64,000 nucleotides of DNA from Neptunomonas marina (GCF_004005935.1 NZ_SACQ01000001.1:527485-591484), one strand, 5' to 3'. Positions 16,213-24,907 are shown, counted from the first letter of the stretch. The notes: generated by a model from the letters alone, not told the origin. Numbers and translations: made by a program.

Positions 16213-16899
16213 ATGAAACTGCCGAGTTTGTTGGCGTCTTTGGGGTTGGTAGGATGCCTGGCTGCGATGCCTGCATCAGCCGCGATTATCAATTATGCAG
16301 GGTATCAGTACGATGATTCTAGCAACGTCGTTGTAGGCGATACCCTTGAGTGGTTGCGCTGGGATGCGACGCTTGATCTGTCGATCAATGAGGCGCTAGG
16401 TATCTTTGCAGCCGACGGTTGGCGCCTAGCATTGCATGATGAGGTTGCGGGGCTTTATCAGGACTTTGGTTTTGGCATCGCGTTAGATGCAAACGAAAAC
16501 ACCGAGCAGGAGGTAACACTGGCCTCCAACCCGACAGCGGAAGACGATGCTGCAAACGCATTTATCGAGCTGATGGGACAAACGATCTTTAACGGTGGGT
16601 TCCCATTTAGCCCGCTAGACCCTTTCAGTGGTTCAATGGCACTCTATGGAAACGATACAGATGGTGACGGTTTCTATGCTTTTACTGGCGTAAACGATGA
16701 TTTTACCGACCTGTTCACGGGTTATAACGCGGGCACTGTCTTTAAATCTTCCGACGATAATGCGTTTACAGCAGACGTTGGCGTTAATACCTTGGGTGTT
16801 GCGCTGGTCCGTGACGTATCTGCGAGCGTGCCGTTAAGTAGCACTGCGTTGCTGTTCGGTGCGGGTGTGCTTGGTGCTGCAGCGGCACGTCGACGCTAG
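16213..16899 (+). CDS. secreted protein with PEP-CTERM-like tail (VPLSSTALLF)
   Basis: A 228-residue exported protein: signal peptide of about 23 residues ending ASA, then an acidic body with DTDGDGFYAF (calcium-loop-like) and a strand-rich central part. The C-terminus is VPLSSTALLFGAGVLGAA plus RRR, the three-part layout of PEP-CTERM/VPLPA sorting signals. Such proteins are handled by an exosortase that is not in this window. AAGGAG lies before ATG 16213. With the gene at 9068-9679 it makes two such proteins within 8 kb, with unrelated bodies. Confidence 0.78.
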   Translation: MKLPSLLASLGLVGCLAAMPASAAIINYAGYQYDDSSNVVVGDTLEWLRWDATLDLSINEALGIFAADGWRLALHDEVAGLYQDFGFGIALDANENTEQEVTLASNPTAEDDAANAFIELMGQTIFNGGFPFSPLDPFSGSMALYGNDTDGDGFYAFTGVNDDFTDLFTGYNAGTVFKSSDDNAFTADVGVNTLGVALVRDVSASVPLSSTALLFGAGVLGAAAARRR

Positions 16900-16954
16900 T
16901 CAGCGAGCGGGCACTGTGAGAGCGCTGAGGTACGCCACGAAAGCACTGGTAGCC

Positions 16955-17902
16955 TCAGCGATCAATACGCGCGGCGCTATTGCGAAGTAGCGCCAGATAG
17001 CCACCGATTCTCGCGTGTCCGCTGACCATAAAAATACCTAGCAACACTAAGATAGCACCATAGAGAAATCCCTCCTCAAACGGCTCATCAAGCAGCCAAA
17101 CACTTAATAACACGCCAAAAAGGGGTGTCATAAAGGTGAACACGCCCAGTTGTGATGCTGAGTATTGGCGTAGCAGCCAGAACCAGAGCAGCAGGCTGCC
17201 AAATGTCACCACAACCCCTTGGAACGCCAAGTTGCTGACCACCGCGGTTGTGAGTGTGTAGTGGGTTTGCCCCAACGTGATGGCAGCGAAGGAGACGATA
17301 ATAAAACACACAACGAGCTGATAGAGCAGCGTTTGTGTTGCGGGTGCTTTGGCAAGGCTTGAGCTACGAATAAGTACCGTAGTGAGTGCCCAAAAAAGGG
17401 CAGCGGTTAGCGCGAGCAGGTCGCCCCAGAGCATATTGGGTGCACTGGGTGTGGAGCTTTGGACATCCCGCCAAAGGAAGGCGATGCTGATACCCGTAAA
17501 GGCGACGAGAATGCCGAGCCACTGGATAGGTGTTAGTCGCTCTGATTTGATTTTGACGTGCAGTATCAGCGCCACAAAGATTGGGGCGGTGTAAAGAAAC
17601 ACAATCATGTGAGATGCCGTGGTGTGGCGTAGCCCTTCGCCAACCAGAAAAAATTCCAGAGCGAACAACATGCCAGCCATTAGGCCTGGCTTCCAAGTGT
17701 CACCGCTGAAAAGTTTTTCCTGACGATACATCATCACTGCAGCGAGCAGCGCTGCTGCGATCCCTGACCTGATTGCGATCTGTAAAACCGGAGACATATC
17801 CGCAGATACCGCTTTTAAGAGAACTTGCTGCAAGCCCCAAGTAAAACTGGTAAGCGTCACCAAGCCGATTGCGAGGCTGTCCATCTCTTTGCGTGTATCC
17901 AT
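16955..17902 (-). CDS. EamA/DMT family transporter
   Basis: A 315-residue inner-membrane protein with ten predicted helices in two EamA repeats (first half starts LTSFTWGLQQVLLKAV, second half WGDLLALTAALFWALTTVLI), the normal drug/metabolite transporter size and layout. The substrate is unknown; members export amino acids, nucleotides or other metabolites. It is divergent from an AraC-type gene about 100 bases away, and tandem direct repeats at that gene's start are well placed to control both. Confidence 0.9.
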   Translation of the reverse strand: MDTRKEMDSLAIGLVTLTSFTWGLQQVLLKAVSADMSPVLQIAIRSGIAAALLAAVMMYRQEKLFSGDTWKPGLMAGMLFALEFFLVGEGLRHTTASHMIVFLYTAPIFVALILHVKIKSERLTPIQWLGILVAFTGISIAFLWRDVQSSTPSAPNMLWGDLLALTAALFWALTTVLIRSSSLAKAPATQTLLYQLVVCFIIVSFAAITLGQTHYTLTTAVVSNLAFQGVVVTFGSLLLWFWLLRQYSASQLGVFTFMTPLFGVLLSVWLLDEPFEEGFLYGAILVLLGIFMVSGHARIGGYLALLRNSAARIDR

Positions 17903-17962
17903 AGTAAGACTCTTTACTTGAGGGGGATTTTTGTAAAGCCTATAGTGTCGATACTGTTGTAT

Positions 17963-18004
17963 ATAGTGAGGATCAGACAGTCCATAGTTAGGATCAGACA
18001 GGTC
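17963..18004 (+). repeat. two tandem 21-bp direct repeats, candidate AraC-type binding sites
   Basis: Two adjacent 21-base copies (17963-17983 and 17984-18004) match at 18 positions, both containing AGGATCAGACAG. They end directly at the ATG of the AraC-type gene. A 21-bp step, two helical turns, is the usual spacing of direct-repeat half sites bound by AraC-family dimers. Binding here would block the regulator's own translation start and could act on the divergent transporter promoter. Confidence 0.65.
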
Positions 18005-18802
18005 ATGCCGGCAGATCGTTTTTTACATACTCCGCTACAACTTGATCGTTTGCCAGAGCCTATTTTTCATCAGGTTCGCCAGATGCCCGCGAATACCGTT
18101 TATCTACCCCATCAACACCAGTGGGGGGAGTTCGTGTTTTCCTTTAGTGGTGTTTTGGAGATGAAAGCCGAGGGCTTGGAGTTTCGAGTGCCGCCGAACT
18201 TTGGATTATGGCACCCACCGGGTTGTGAGCATCATGGTGGAAACACCCATGCATCGCTGCACTGCTCGCTATATATCGACGCAGCTCTTGCCCATGAGCG
18301 CGGTATGCCCGATAGGACATGCGCATTGCTGATCAATCCGATGCTGCAGGCGATCTTGAACCACTTACGCCACCATCCGCCCCAAAGTCCCTATACTGTG
18401 CAAGAGAGCAAACTCCTCGATGTTGTGTTAGATCAGCTCGTGGCAAGCCCTGCAACGGGCAGCTACCTGCCAAACTCCAGTGATGGCACGTTGATTAAGG
18501 TGCTGAACTATCTAAAAGATGATCCCGCCAATAGCCAACCTTTAAGTGCGATTGCTGAGTATTTCGGTACCACGGAGAGAACGCTGGCGCGCAAAGCCCG
18601 CAGAGATTTAGGCATGCCACTGAGCGAGTGGCGGCAAAGGCTGAAAGTGATGCGCTCGATTGTATTGCTGCAAGAGGGGATGAGCGTCGAGAGTGTGGCG
18701 CTGGACCTTGGCTACAGTACCGCATCTGCATTTATCGCGATGTTCCGCCGGCTTTTAAACACCACGCCGGATGAATATCGCAAACAACAGAGCACGCTCT
18801 GA
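18005..18802 (+). CDS. AraC family transcriptional regulator with N-terminal cupin sensor
   Basis: A 265-residue regulator. The N-terminal cupin-like domain (about 20-120) contains LPHQHQWGEFVFSFSG and a His-rich stretch near HPPGCEHHGG. The C-terminal double helix-turn-helix (about 160-262) shows LSAIAEYFGTTERTLARKAR and VALDLGYSTASAFIAMFRR. ATG 18005 is preferred, but the frame is open upstream and GTG 17966 could start a form 13 residues longer through the direct repeats. By position it likely controls itself and the divergent DMT transporter, a layout often seen for exporters induced by their substrate. Confidence 0.88.
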   Translation: MPADRFLHTPLQLDRLPEPIFHQVRQMPANTVYLPHQHQWGEFVFSFSGVLEMKAEGLEFRVPPNFGLWHPPGCEHHGGNTHASLHCSLYIDAALAHERGMPDRTCALLINPMLQAILNHLRHHPPQSPYTVQESKLLDVVLDQLVASPATGSYLPNSSDGTLIKVLNYLKDDPANSQPLSAIAEYFGTTERTLARKARRDLGMPLSEWRQRLKVMRSIVLLQEGMSVESVALDLGYSTASAFIAMFRRLLNTTPDEYRKQQSTL

Positions 18803-18839
18803 GTGTTACTGTATCGATAGGTCTGTTGTTTTGCGGTAT

Positions 18840-21002
18840 TTAGCGCGTAATGGCGGGAGCGGGTTCGCTGAACAGATACCCTTGTGAGAGCTCAATACCT
18901 AAGCTTTCGACCACGGCCTGAATGTCGGCGTCGCTAACATATTCCGCAACTGTGACAATGCCAGTATTCTTGGCAAAAAACACCATAGCACGCACGATCT
19001 CAAGTGCGGTTCTGTCTTTGGTAATGTTACGAATATACTTGGCATCGATCTTAAGCTGCTCCACCTGCAGCTCCAAAATACGCTCAAAATTGGAGTATTC
19101 TGTGCCGAAATCGTCGATAGCGAGGTGGTAGCCGCAGGCCTTTAGCGCTCCCAGCTGCTTGATATGGTTTTTCTTGCCATCCGCACTCACGCTTTCAAGG
19201 ATCTCAAGGGTAATACGTTCGGGGGAAACGCCGTAAGCTTCAGACTTTTCGGCAAGATAGTCGGCTAGGTAGTGCTCGTTTAAATCGGCTTCCGTAATAT
19301 TCAGCGATAGTGTTACCGACATATCTGCAATATGCGCAAAGCTCTTATCGATCATAATACGGGTGATGGTGGGGAGTAGCCCTGCGATATGCGCTGCCGG
19401 TAGAAAGTGGAATGGGCTGTGTATTTGCTCATCATCAACGAGACGCACGAGTGCTTCGTAGTGGTTGATCGTGCCAAGTTTATTATCTCGGATGCCTTGA
19501 AAATAGGGCACGATGCGGTCTTCAGCAATGGCTGCGTGTAGCTTTTGGCCCCATTCTATATGGTTCATTCGCTGCGACTGGTCTGGTGCGTCCTGATCGC
19601 TGTCATAGATATGGTAGTTGTGTTTACCACGGCGTTTTGCTTTACGCAGTGCTTGCAACGACTTACTCAGTAGGTCATTGGTGTTGGCAGCGCCGCCGTA
19701 GGTAAAGGTAACATTGAAATTCAGAGTATCAACATCGATCGTAGTACTCGCAAAATAGTCACGAATCGATATGATCTGGCCCTCTAAGTCAGCATGTTTA
19801 GGAAGCAATACCGCGAATTCGTCGGCGTTGATGCGATAAAGCCGGTCCGCGCTCGCAAACTGATGTAGATGCGCAGCAATTGCGATCAGCAAGCGGTCGC
19901 CAAAATCGATACCGTACGCCGTATTAACGATACTGAAGCCGTTTAGGTTCAACAGGAGTAAGCTTGCATCTGGCTCTGCTATCTCCAGCGCGAGCATCAG
20001 CTTGCCCTTATTACCTAGCCCTGTTAACTGATCATACTCCAGTGCTTGGACTAGCTCTTCACGGCTTCTTTTTATCTCCGAGAGGTCAGTGAAAACCGCA
20101 ACATAGCTTGGCTGATCATCTTCGTACTGTTCTGTTTGGCTAATACTGAGCCACTGAACTAACTCTTGGGAGTCACTGTTGAGAATCTTGACCTCGCCTT
20201 GCCAGCGCTCCGTTGCTTCCAGTTGTGACCAGATGCGCTCGATAAAGTAGGTGGAATAACACGGCGCCAGTACATCGTTTAGGGGCTTTCCGATGATCTC
20301 CTGAGGAGAGTAGCCGCATAACGGCTCTACCGCTTGACTTGCCTCGATAACTTTGCGCTCGGCATCAATAATCAGAAACAGCTCTTGGGCTTGTTTTAAG
20401 GCGTTGCCCATAATACGCAGCTGATGATTGCGCTTTTTGAGCAGGAGCTCTTTGGTTTGCCGCTCCAAAACAATGGAGGCGATCGATGCACAAACAACGA
20501 GCAGGCGGCGATGAAACTCCGATGGTGCGCGATGCTCAAAAGAGGAGAGTGCGAAAGATCCAATAGCGTCACCCGATTTATTGCGTATCGGCATTGACCA
20601 GCAGGCGCAAATATTGAAGTCGACCGCCACTTTTCTAAGGTCTGACCAACGCTTATCGGTGTATGTGTCGGTTACGAAGGTTGGTTGGTTGCTATGAACG
20701 GCATTACCGCAGGAACCACCGAAAGGTCCGGGTTTCAAGTTTGCTAATGATGCTTTTGCAGAGTCGGGGATACTGGGTCCAGATAGGACATTGAGCAGCC
20801 TACTTTGCTCAGATAACAGCATCACTGAGGCCACTGAGTTAGGCAGTAATTTCTCAGCTGCTAAGCAAAGGTCATTGATAATCCCAATGTGGTCTGCATC
20901 ATCTAAGACGCGCGGAAATAGCGCATGTTGGAGTTGCAGAATATGGTCAAGCTCTTCGACAGAGAGAATCGCTTCATTGAGTTCGTCTGAAATCTGGATC
21001 AC
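18840..21002 (-). CDS. GAF-PAS-GGDEF-EAL protein, probable c-di-GMP phosphodiesterase with degenerate GGDEF
   Basis: A 720-residue cytoplasmic signalling protein. The GAF domain is about residues 25-185 (PFGGSCGNAV), PAS about 195-315, GGDEF-like 325-470 and EAL 485-715. The GGDEF signature reads I-N-A-D-E-F (391-396), lacking both glycines, so cyclase activity is probably lost. The EAL part keeps E516-A-L, Asn568, Glu600, Asp630-Asp631, Lys651, Glu687 and Gln707, the residues used for metal binding and hydrolysis. The expected role is hydrolysis of cyclic di-GMP, gated by GAF/PAS input and possibly by GTP at the degenerate domain. Confidence 0.93.
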   Translation of the reverse strand: MIQISDELNEAILSVEELDHILQLQHALFPRVLDDADHIGIINDLCLAAEKLLPNSVASVMLLSEQSRLLNVLSGPSIPDSAKASLANLKPGPFGGSCGNAVHSNQPTFVTDTYTDKRWSDLRKVAVDFNICACWSMPIRNKSGDAIGSFALSSFEHRAPSEFHRRLLVVCASIASIVLERQTKELLLKKRNHQLRIMGNALKQAQELFLIIDAERKVIEASQAVEPLCGYSPQEIIGKPLNDVLAPCYSTYFIERIWSQLEATERWQGEVKILNSDSQELVQWLSISQTEQYEDDQPSYVAVFTDLSEIKRSREELVQALEYDQLTGLGNKGKLMLALEIAEPDASLLLLNLNGFSIVNTAYGIDFGDRLLIAIAAHLHQFASADRLYRINADEFAVLLPKHADLEGQIISIRDYFASTTIDVDTLNFNVTFTYGGAANTNDLLSKSLQALRKAKRRGKHNYHIYDSDQDAPDQSQRMNHIEWGQKLHAAIAEDRIVPYFQGIRDNKLGTINHYEALVRLVDDEQIHSPFHFLPAAHIAGLLPTITRIMIDKSFAHIADMSVTLSLNITEADLNEHYLADYLAEKSEAYGVSPERITLEILESVSADGKKNHIKQLGALKACGYHLAIDDFGTEYSNFERILELQVEQLKIDAKYIRNITKDRTALEIVRAMVFFAKNTGIVTVAEYVSDADIQAVVESLGIELSQGYLFSEPAPAITR

Positions 21003-21298
21003 TTATTATGGCCTTACTCTTAACATCATTAGTAGGTTTGACGCGGTCTTGCTACGTGCTGCAATCTTCTCATTTCCAGTACATTTATAGTGTAGCCAGA
21101 TTTGCACAAAAATGACGGTCTTTAAGTCGTTATACGCAAATTTTTGCATGTTGGAGTGATTTGGCCATTTCCTTCGATTGTTTATTACCGTGTATGTACT
21201 GGTACTAAAGTCACATAGTCTTTGGTTCTAATCGCTTTTCCCCGCAGCTCCTTTAATAGGTACGAGAATAAAAACAATGACCTGAAGGAGTCTTGCAC

Positions 21299-21604
21299 AT
21301 GGCCTTAGAGCGTTACGGTTACATCGTTAAAAGCCCATCCCTAGAGATGTTTAAACACCATGCGCGTATCCAAAGTGAAGGCTTTGATATGTCGATAGCG
21401 GGTGTCAGCAGTGTCACGGAAGCGCAAGCAGTTGCTCAGGAGATGATCACCAAAGGCATTCAACTGATTGAGTTGTGTGGCGGGTTTATGCCGGAAGATG
21501 CGCAATCAATTCGCGATGCAATTAACGACCATATCCCCGTTGGTGTGGTGCAGTACACACCCGAAGAGCGCAGCCGTTTAGCCGCTGAGCTAAGCAAGGA
21601 GTGA
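21299..21604 (+). CDS. DUF6506 family protein
   Basis: A 101-residue soluble protein whose pattern GVSSVTEAQAVAQEMITKGI, then IELCGGFMPEDAQSI and IPVGVVQYTPEE, matches the DUF6506 family of small alpha/beta proteins. No activity is known to me for the family. ATG 21299 follows AAGGAG by 8 bases. The next gene starts three bases after its stop, so it is cotranscribed with the LuxR-type regulator and may modulate or be controlled by it. Confidence 0.75.
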   Translation: MALERYGYIVKSPSLEMFKHHARIQSEGFDMSIAGVSSVTEAQAVAQEMITKGIQLIELCGGFMPEDAQSIRDAINDHIPVGVVQYTPEERSRLAAELSKE

Positions 21605-21607
21605 TCG

Positions 21608-22255
21608 ATGAAAGTCTTTATTGTGGATCGCTCCCCGGCTTACCGCTTGGGCGTTGAACTTGCGTTGAAGAGTGCCGGTGTAATGGCGCGCTCTGCTCAT
21701 GCTGAAGCCCTCATTGATGTGCTACCTGATTTACGCAGGCACAGTAGCTACCTGGTGATTATCGATAGCCGACAACTCAGTGAGGATCTCCAAGAGCTGA
21801 AAGTACTGGAGGGCGTTGGGCGGGTAAAAACGCTGGTACTCACGGATACCAAAGATCTTGTACAGATGCGCCGTGTGCTATTTAGTGGCGCGTCGGGCGC
21901 TATTGCGAAGACGGCTCCGATGGAGGAGCTGGTGGATGCAATTGTTGCGGTGATGAGCGGAGCTTGCTGGCGTTACGATGATGTCGCAGAGGTGCCACTG
22001 ACCAACCAAGCCACGCGTTTAGGTTATGCGCTATGCCGCTTGTCCAATCGTGAGAGCCGTGTACTTGGGTTGGTACGCTCGGGGCTGCGGAATAAAGAGA
22101 TCGCGTGTGAAATGAGTCTGACCGAGCACACCATCAAGACCCATATCTCTAATATTTTACGCAAGCTTGGCATCGAGAATCGCACGCAGCTGGTTGTCGC
22201 GCTGCGAGATATCAAAGCACCACACGACCCATTTGAGCATCGCTTGAGCGCTTAA
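21608..22255 (+). CDS. LuxR/NarL family response regulator
   Basis: A 215-residue regulator. The receiver-like domain (about 1-120) keeps Asp53 (VIIDSRQL) and a lysine in AIAKTAP, but the first acidic cluster is reduced to a single Asp7 (IVDRSPAY), so phosphorylation may be weakened. The C-terminal LuxR helix-turn-helix (about 148-205) is complete: LSNRESRVLGLVRSGLRNKE, then LTEHTIKTHISNILRKLGI. No kinase gene is adjacent. It forms a two-gene unit with the DUF6506 gene; a hairpin follows. Confidence 0.87.
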   Translation: MKVFIVDRSPAYRLGVELALKSAGVMARSAHAEALIDVLPDLRRHSSYLVIIDSRQLSEDLQELKVLEGVGRVKTLVLTDTKDLVQMRRVLFSGASGAIAKTAPMEELVDAIVAVMSGACWRYDDVAEVPLTNQATRLGYALCRLSNRESRVLGLVRSGLRNKEIACEMSLTEHTIKTHISNILRKLGIENRTQLVVALRDIKAPHDPFEHRLSA

Positions 22256-22264
22256 TCCGATCAT

Positions 22265-22291
22265 ACCGCCAGCTTAGTAATTGCTGGCGGT
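22265..22291. terminator. hairpin between luxR-type gene and convergent hypothetical gene
   Basis: ACCGCCAGC, loop TTAGTAATT, GCTGGCGGT is a perfect 9-bp GC-rich stem located between two convergent genes. It lacks a strong T-run, so it may act with Rho or as a 3' stabiliser. Confidence 0.65.
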
Positions 22292-22297
22292 GTCCTC

Positions 22298-22960
22298 TTA
22301 ACGTATCTGTGAGTCTAATGTGACTGGCATGGCTTGTGCGATAAAGCAGCGGCGCTGCCACCAATCGCCCATCTTCACCGCTTGATCGATAACACAGCGC
22401 TCGTCTGGTGTGCCAACGGCTGCTTTTGGTGCAGGCGTATAGAAGGTAGGCAGGTGGTGTGAGAAGTGAGCGCGACACGCGGTATGGTGCTCGGCGTATG
22501 TGCCGATATCGCTTGCCCACAATGGAAACACAGGGAGCTGTGGCAGCATGTAAAAAAGCAGCCAACTTGCCTCGCGCTGCGGATCTTGGCCGCCCAAGAC
22601 GCCAGCCAGTATATCGACGAGCTCACCCACCCGCTGCTGCTGTTGCTCTGGATTCCACTCCTCTAGATCATCCCAGCGCGGAGCAATATGCGTGCGGATG
22701 AAGCTGTCGAGTTCTCGGGCAAGTTCATCGCTGGTGCGCCCCCCTAGATGTAAGCCAACGGCTTGCCACAAGAGGTTAATATAGGTTTTATCAATCAGTG
22801 TGCGGCCGGCGTTAAGCCAAGCAAAGCGTGAGGCGTGTTCTAGGCTGCCATAAAAGCTGTTTAACAGACCGTTTTCGCTGGTGCGAATGTCATGGCCAGA
22901 ACCGATTGTGGTATTTGGCTCGGCCCACTGTGGGAGTCGAATCTTATTATATGCGCTCAT
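22298..22960 (-). CDS. hypothetical protein, family not recognised
   Basis: A 220-residue soluble protein with no signal peptide or membrane helix. It is rich in Trp, His and Gln, with WDDLEEWNPEQQQQRVGE in the middle and several aromatic-rich helices. I recognise no motif. It lies 92 bases downstream of chrA on the same strand and is probably on the same transcript. An inverted repeat before its start would enclose the ribosome site. Confidence 0.6.
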   Translation of the reverse strand: MSAYNKIRLPQWAEPNTTIGSGHDIRTSENGLLNSFYGSLEHASRFAWLNAGRTLIDKTYINLLWQAVGLHLGGRTSDELARELDSFIRTHIAPRWDDLEEWNPEQQQQRVGELVDILAGVLGGQDPQREASWLLFYMLPQLPVFPLWASDIGTYAEHHTACRAHFSHHLPTFYTPAPKAAVGTPDERCVIDQAVKMGDWWQRRCFIAQAMPVTLDSQIR

Positions 22961-22969
22961 GTGCGATGA

Positions 22970-23008
22970 CCCTCTGGCAAAATGGCCAATCTAATCGCTA
23001 CCAGAGGG
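22970..23008 (-). promoter_or_regulatory. inverted repeat enclosing the ribosome site of the gene downstream of chrA
   Basis: CCCTCTGG (22970-22977) and CCAGAGGG (23001-23008) form a perfect 8-bp repeat between chrA and the next gene. On the minus strand the second arm reads CCAGAGGG, with AGAGGG about 9 bases before the ATG at 22960, so folding would hide the ribosome site. The 23-base loop is long, so stability is uncertain. Confidence 0.45.
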
Positions 23009-23052
23009 CTGCGGAAGCACCAGTCACCACTAGCAACTAGCGCCAGCTGAGC

Positions 23053-24252
23053 TCAAAGTCCGAGCAACACTCCACACATGATGCAGAATAAAATCACCCA
23101 CATAGCAGGCATGCGCCAAAGGTGCAGCGCCACGAATGCGACGGTAACAATCGCAAAGTCGATCATTGAGGTGATACCGCTGGTGATAACGGGGTCGTAG
23201 AAGGCACAGGCCAGTAAACCTACCACGGCTGCATTAACGCCCGACACCATGGCTGCCATGCCACGGTGTTCTGCGGCCTTTTTCCAGAGCGGCAGCACGG
23301 CAATAAGGAGTAGGAACCCCGGTAGAAAAATGCCGATAAGCGCGACGGTTGCCCCAAGAATAGGGCTGCTGGTATTGATCACAGCACCTAGGTAGCTGGC
23401 AAATGTAAACATTGGCCCAGGTACGGCTTGTGCTGCTCCATATCCTGCTAGGTAAGCTTCGCTGCTGACGAGCCCCGTATCGACAACCGCAGATTCAAGC
23501 AACGGTAGCACAACGTGGCCGCCGCCAAAGACGAGTGCGCCAGCTTCATAAAAACTCAGGAATAGGTTGCCATGTGTGCCTGTGGGGAACGGGTTGATAA
23601 GCGAAACCATAAGCAACCCAGCAAAGAGAGCACCGGCGATAACGCCTGAGCGTGGGTGGTAGTTAGGCGTCAGAATCTCCGTTTGGCTAAGACTGGCTTG
23701 TTTGCATAGCGCAAAACCGAGCATCGCGCCGCCTGCAACTGCAATGAGTTGGCTCCATGAGGTATCTATTAATGCGATAAGGCTAATCGCCATTAAGGCG
23801 ATCACTTGACGCTGGCGGTCTGAGCATAGGTTACGCGCCATCGAGAGCAGTGCATCAGCAACGACGGCCACCGCGACCAACTTTAACCCCTGAATCAGGG
23901 GCGTAAGCCCCACAAACTCATTTACACCTAACGCGAAGAGGAGCAACAAAACAGCTGATGGCAGCGTAAAAGCGCTAAACGCGGCTAGCCCGCCGAGCCA
24001 ACCACCGCGCTGCATGCCAATGGCGAATCCGAGCTGCGAGCTAGCAGGTCCGGGCAAGAACTGGCAAATCGCGAGCAGCTGGGTGAATGTGCTCTCGCTA
24101 AGCCAGTGGCGTTGATCCACGAACTCGCGCCGAAAATAACCAATATGCGCAATGGGACCACCGAAAGAGGTGAGACCTAAGCGTAAAAAGATCAGAAATA
24201 TTGTCAGGAACGGTGTGTTTTCTGGCGTGGGCTGTTGGGTGTTTTCGGACAT
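23053..24252 (-). CDS. chrA: ChrA family chromate transporter
   Basis: A 399-residue inner-membrane protein of the two-domain CHR family. Each half begins with the family signature: FLRLGLTSFGGPIAHIGYF near the N-terminus and EAGALVFGGGHVVLPLLE in the middle. There are about ten hydrophobic helices and the length is normal. Members export chromate, probably by proton exchange, and give chromate tolerance; some chromosomal copies may have other anion substrates. No chrB regulator is present nearby. The gene is followed by an unrecognised gene on the same strand. Confidence 0.92.
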   Translation of the reverse strand: MSENTQQPTPENTPFLTIFLIFLRLGLTSFGGPIAHIGYFRREFVDQRHWLSESTFTQLLAICQFLPGPASSQLGFAIGMQRGGWLGGLAAFSAFTLPSAVLLLLFALGVNEFVGLTPLIQGLKLVAVAVVADALLSMARNLCSDRQRQVIALMAISLIALIDTSWSQLIAVAGGAMLGFALCKQASLSQTEILTPNYHPRSGVIAGALFAGLLMVSLINPFPTGTHGNLFLSFYEAGALVFGGGHVVLPLLESAVVDTGLVSSEAYLAGYGAAQAVPGPMFTFASYLGAVINTSSPILGATVALIGIFLPGFLLLIAVLPLWKKAAEHRGMAAMVSGVNAAVVGLLACAFYDPVITSGITSMIDFAIVTVAFVALHLWRMPAMWVILFCIMCGVLLGL

Positions 24253-24319
24253 GATGGCTTCGTTATTTTTACATTAGACAACCAAATAGCGTAGCGAATT
24301 AACATGAAGAAAACGTGAC

Positions 24320-24344
24320 AAAAAAGCCAGCATCATGCTGGCTT
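24320..24344 (-). terminator. terminator of the TRAP-usp operon
   Basis: On the minus strand AAGCCAGCA, loop TGA, TGCTGGCTT is followed by TTTTTT, starting 9 bases after the usp stop. This is a textbook intrinsic terminator for the dctPQM-usp transcript. Confidence 0.88.
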
Positions 24345-24352
24345 GTGTGTAT

Positions 24353-24853
24353 CTAATCGCTGCGCCGCTCCGGTAGGGGCACCGTCATAACGGGTATTTT
24401 TGCACGACTAAGGACGTTTTTAGCCACACTGCCCAGAAAGGTTTGAATCATGCCTTTTTCATGGGTGCCCATGACGATGAGATCCACCGAGCGTTTTTGA
24501 GCTTCCTGCAGAATGGTTTCGGCTGGGTAGCCCTCAACGACGCTGACGCTTAGCACCTGTTGACGCAGCGCTTGCTCCTCGGGAGGCAGTGCATTCCAAA
24601 AGTTGTTTTGGCGCTCTTCAAGTTTTGCCTGTGCACGGTGCACACGCTCTTCGAAGATATCTTTTCGGCTGGGTGCATCCAGCACATAGGTTTGCAGGGT
24701 GATCTTTGCCTCACGTGAGAGCTTTTCTACCACATGGAGTACGTGGATGTTTGCGCCGGTTGTTTTCGCAAGGTAAGCCGCGTGCTCAAAGGCCGCAGTA
24801 GAGCCGATGGAAAGATCGGTGCTGTATAGAATGGTTTTGATAGTCGGTAGCAT
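24353..24853 (-). CDS. universal stress protein (UspA family), last gene of TRAP operon
   Basis: A 166-residue UspA-fold protein. It begins TILYSTDLSIGSTAAFEHAA and ends with VDLIVMGTHEKG, then FLGSVAKNVL and IPVMTVPLP, a slightly shortened form of the glycine-rich ATP-binding motif. It follows dctM by 54 bases and is closed by the operon terminator. In Halomonas, TeaD, a UspA protein in the same position after the ectoine TRAP genes, binds ATP and regulates transport. The same role is inferred here but the substrate is not shown. Confidence 0.88.
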   Translation of the reverse strand: MLPTIKTILYSTDLSIGSTAAFEHAAYLAKTTGANIHVLHVVEKLSREAKITLQTYVLDAPSRKDIFEERVHRAQAKLEERQNNFWNALPPEEQALRQQVLSVSVVEGYPAETILQEAQKRSVDLIVMGTHEKGMIQTFLGSVAKNVLSRAKIPVMTVPLPERRSD

Positions 24854-24907
24854 AGGAGCTCCTCAGGTCTTCCAAACAAGGGGCCCGCAGGCCCCTGTTA
24901 TGGTCCG

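Noticed and set aside
17825-18004. Upstream extension of the AraC-type protein by 60 residues
   Set aside because: It would reach into the divergent transporter gene and translate its promoter; the family start fits the ATG at 18005.
22459-22701. Plus-strand open frame opposite the unrecognised gene after chrA
   Set aside because: It is fully inside the opposite-strand gene and lacks a ribosome site. The minus-strand frame is longer and fits the spacing from chrA.
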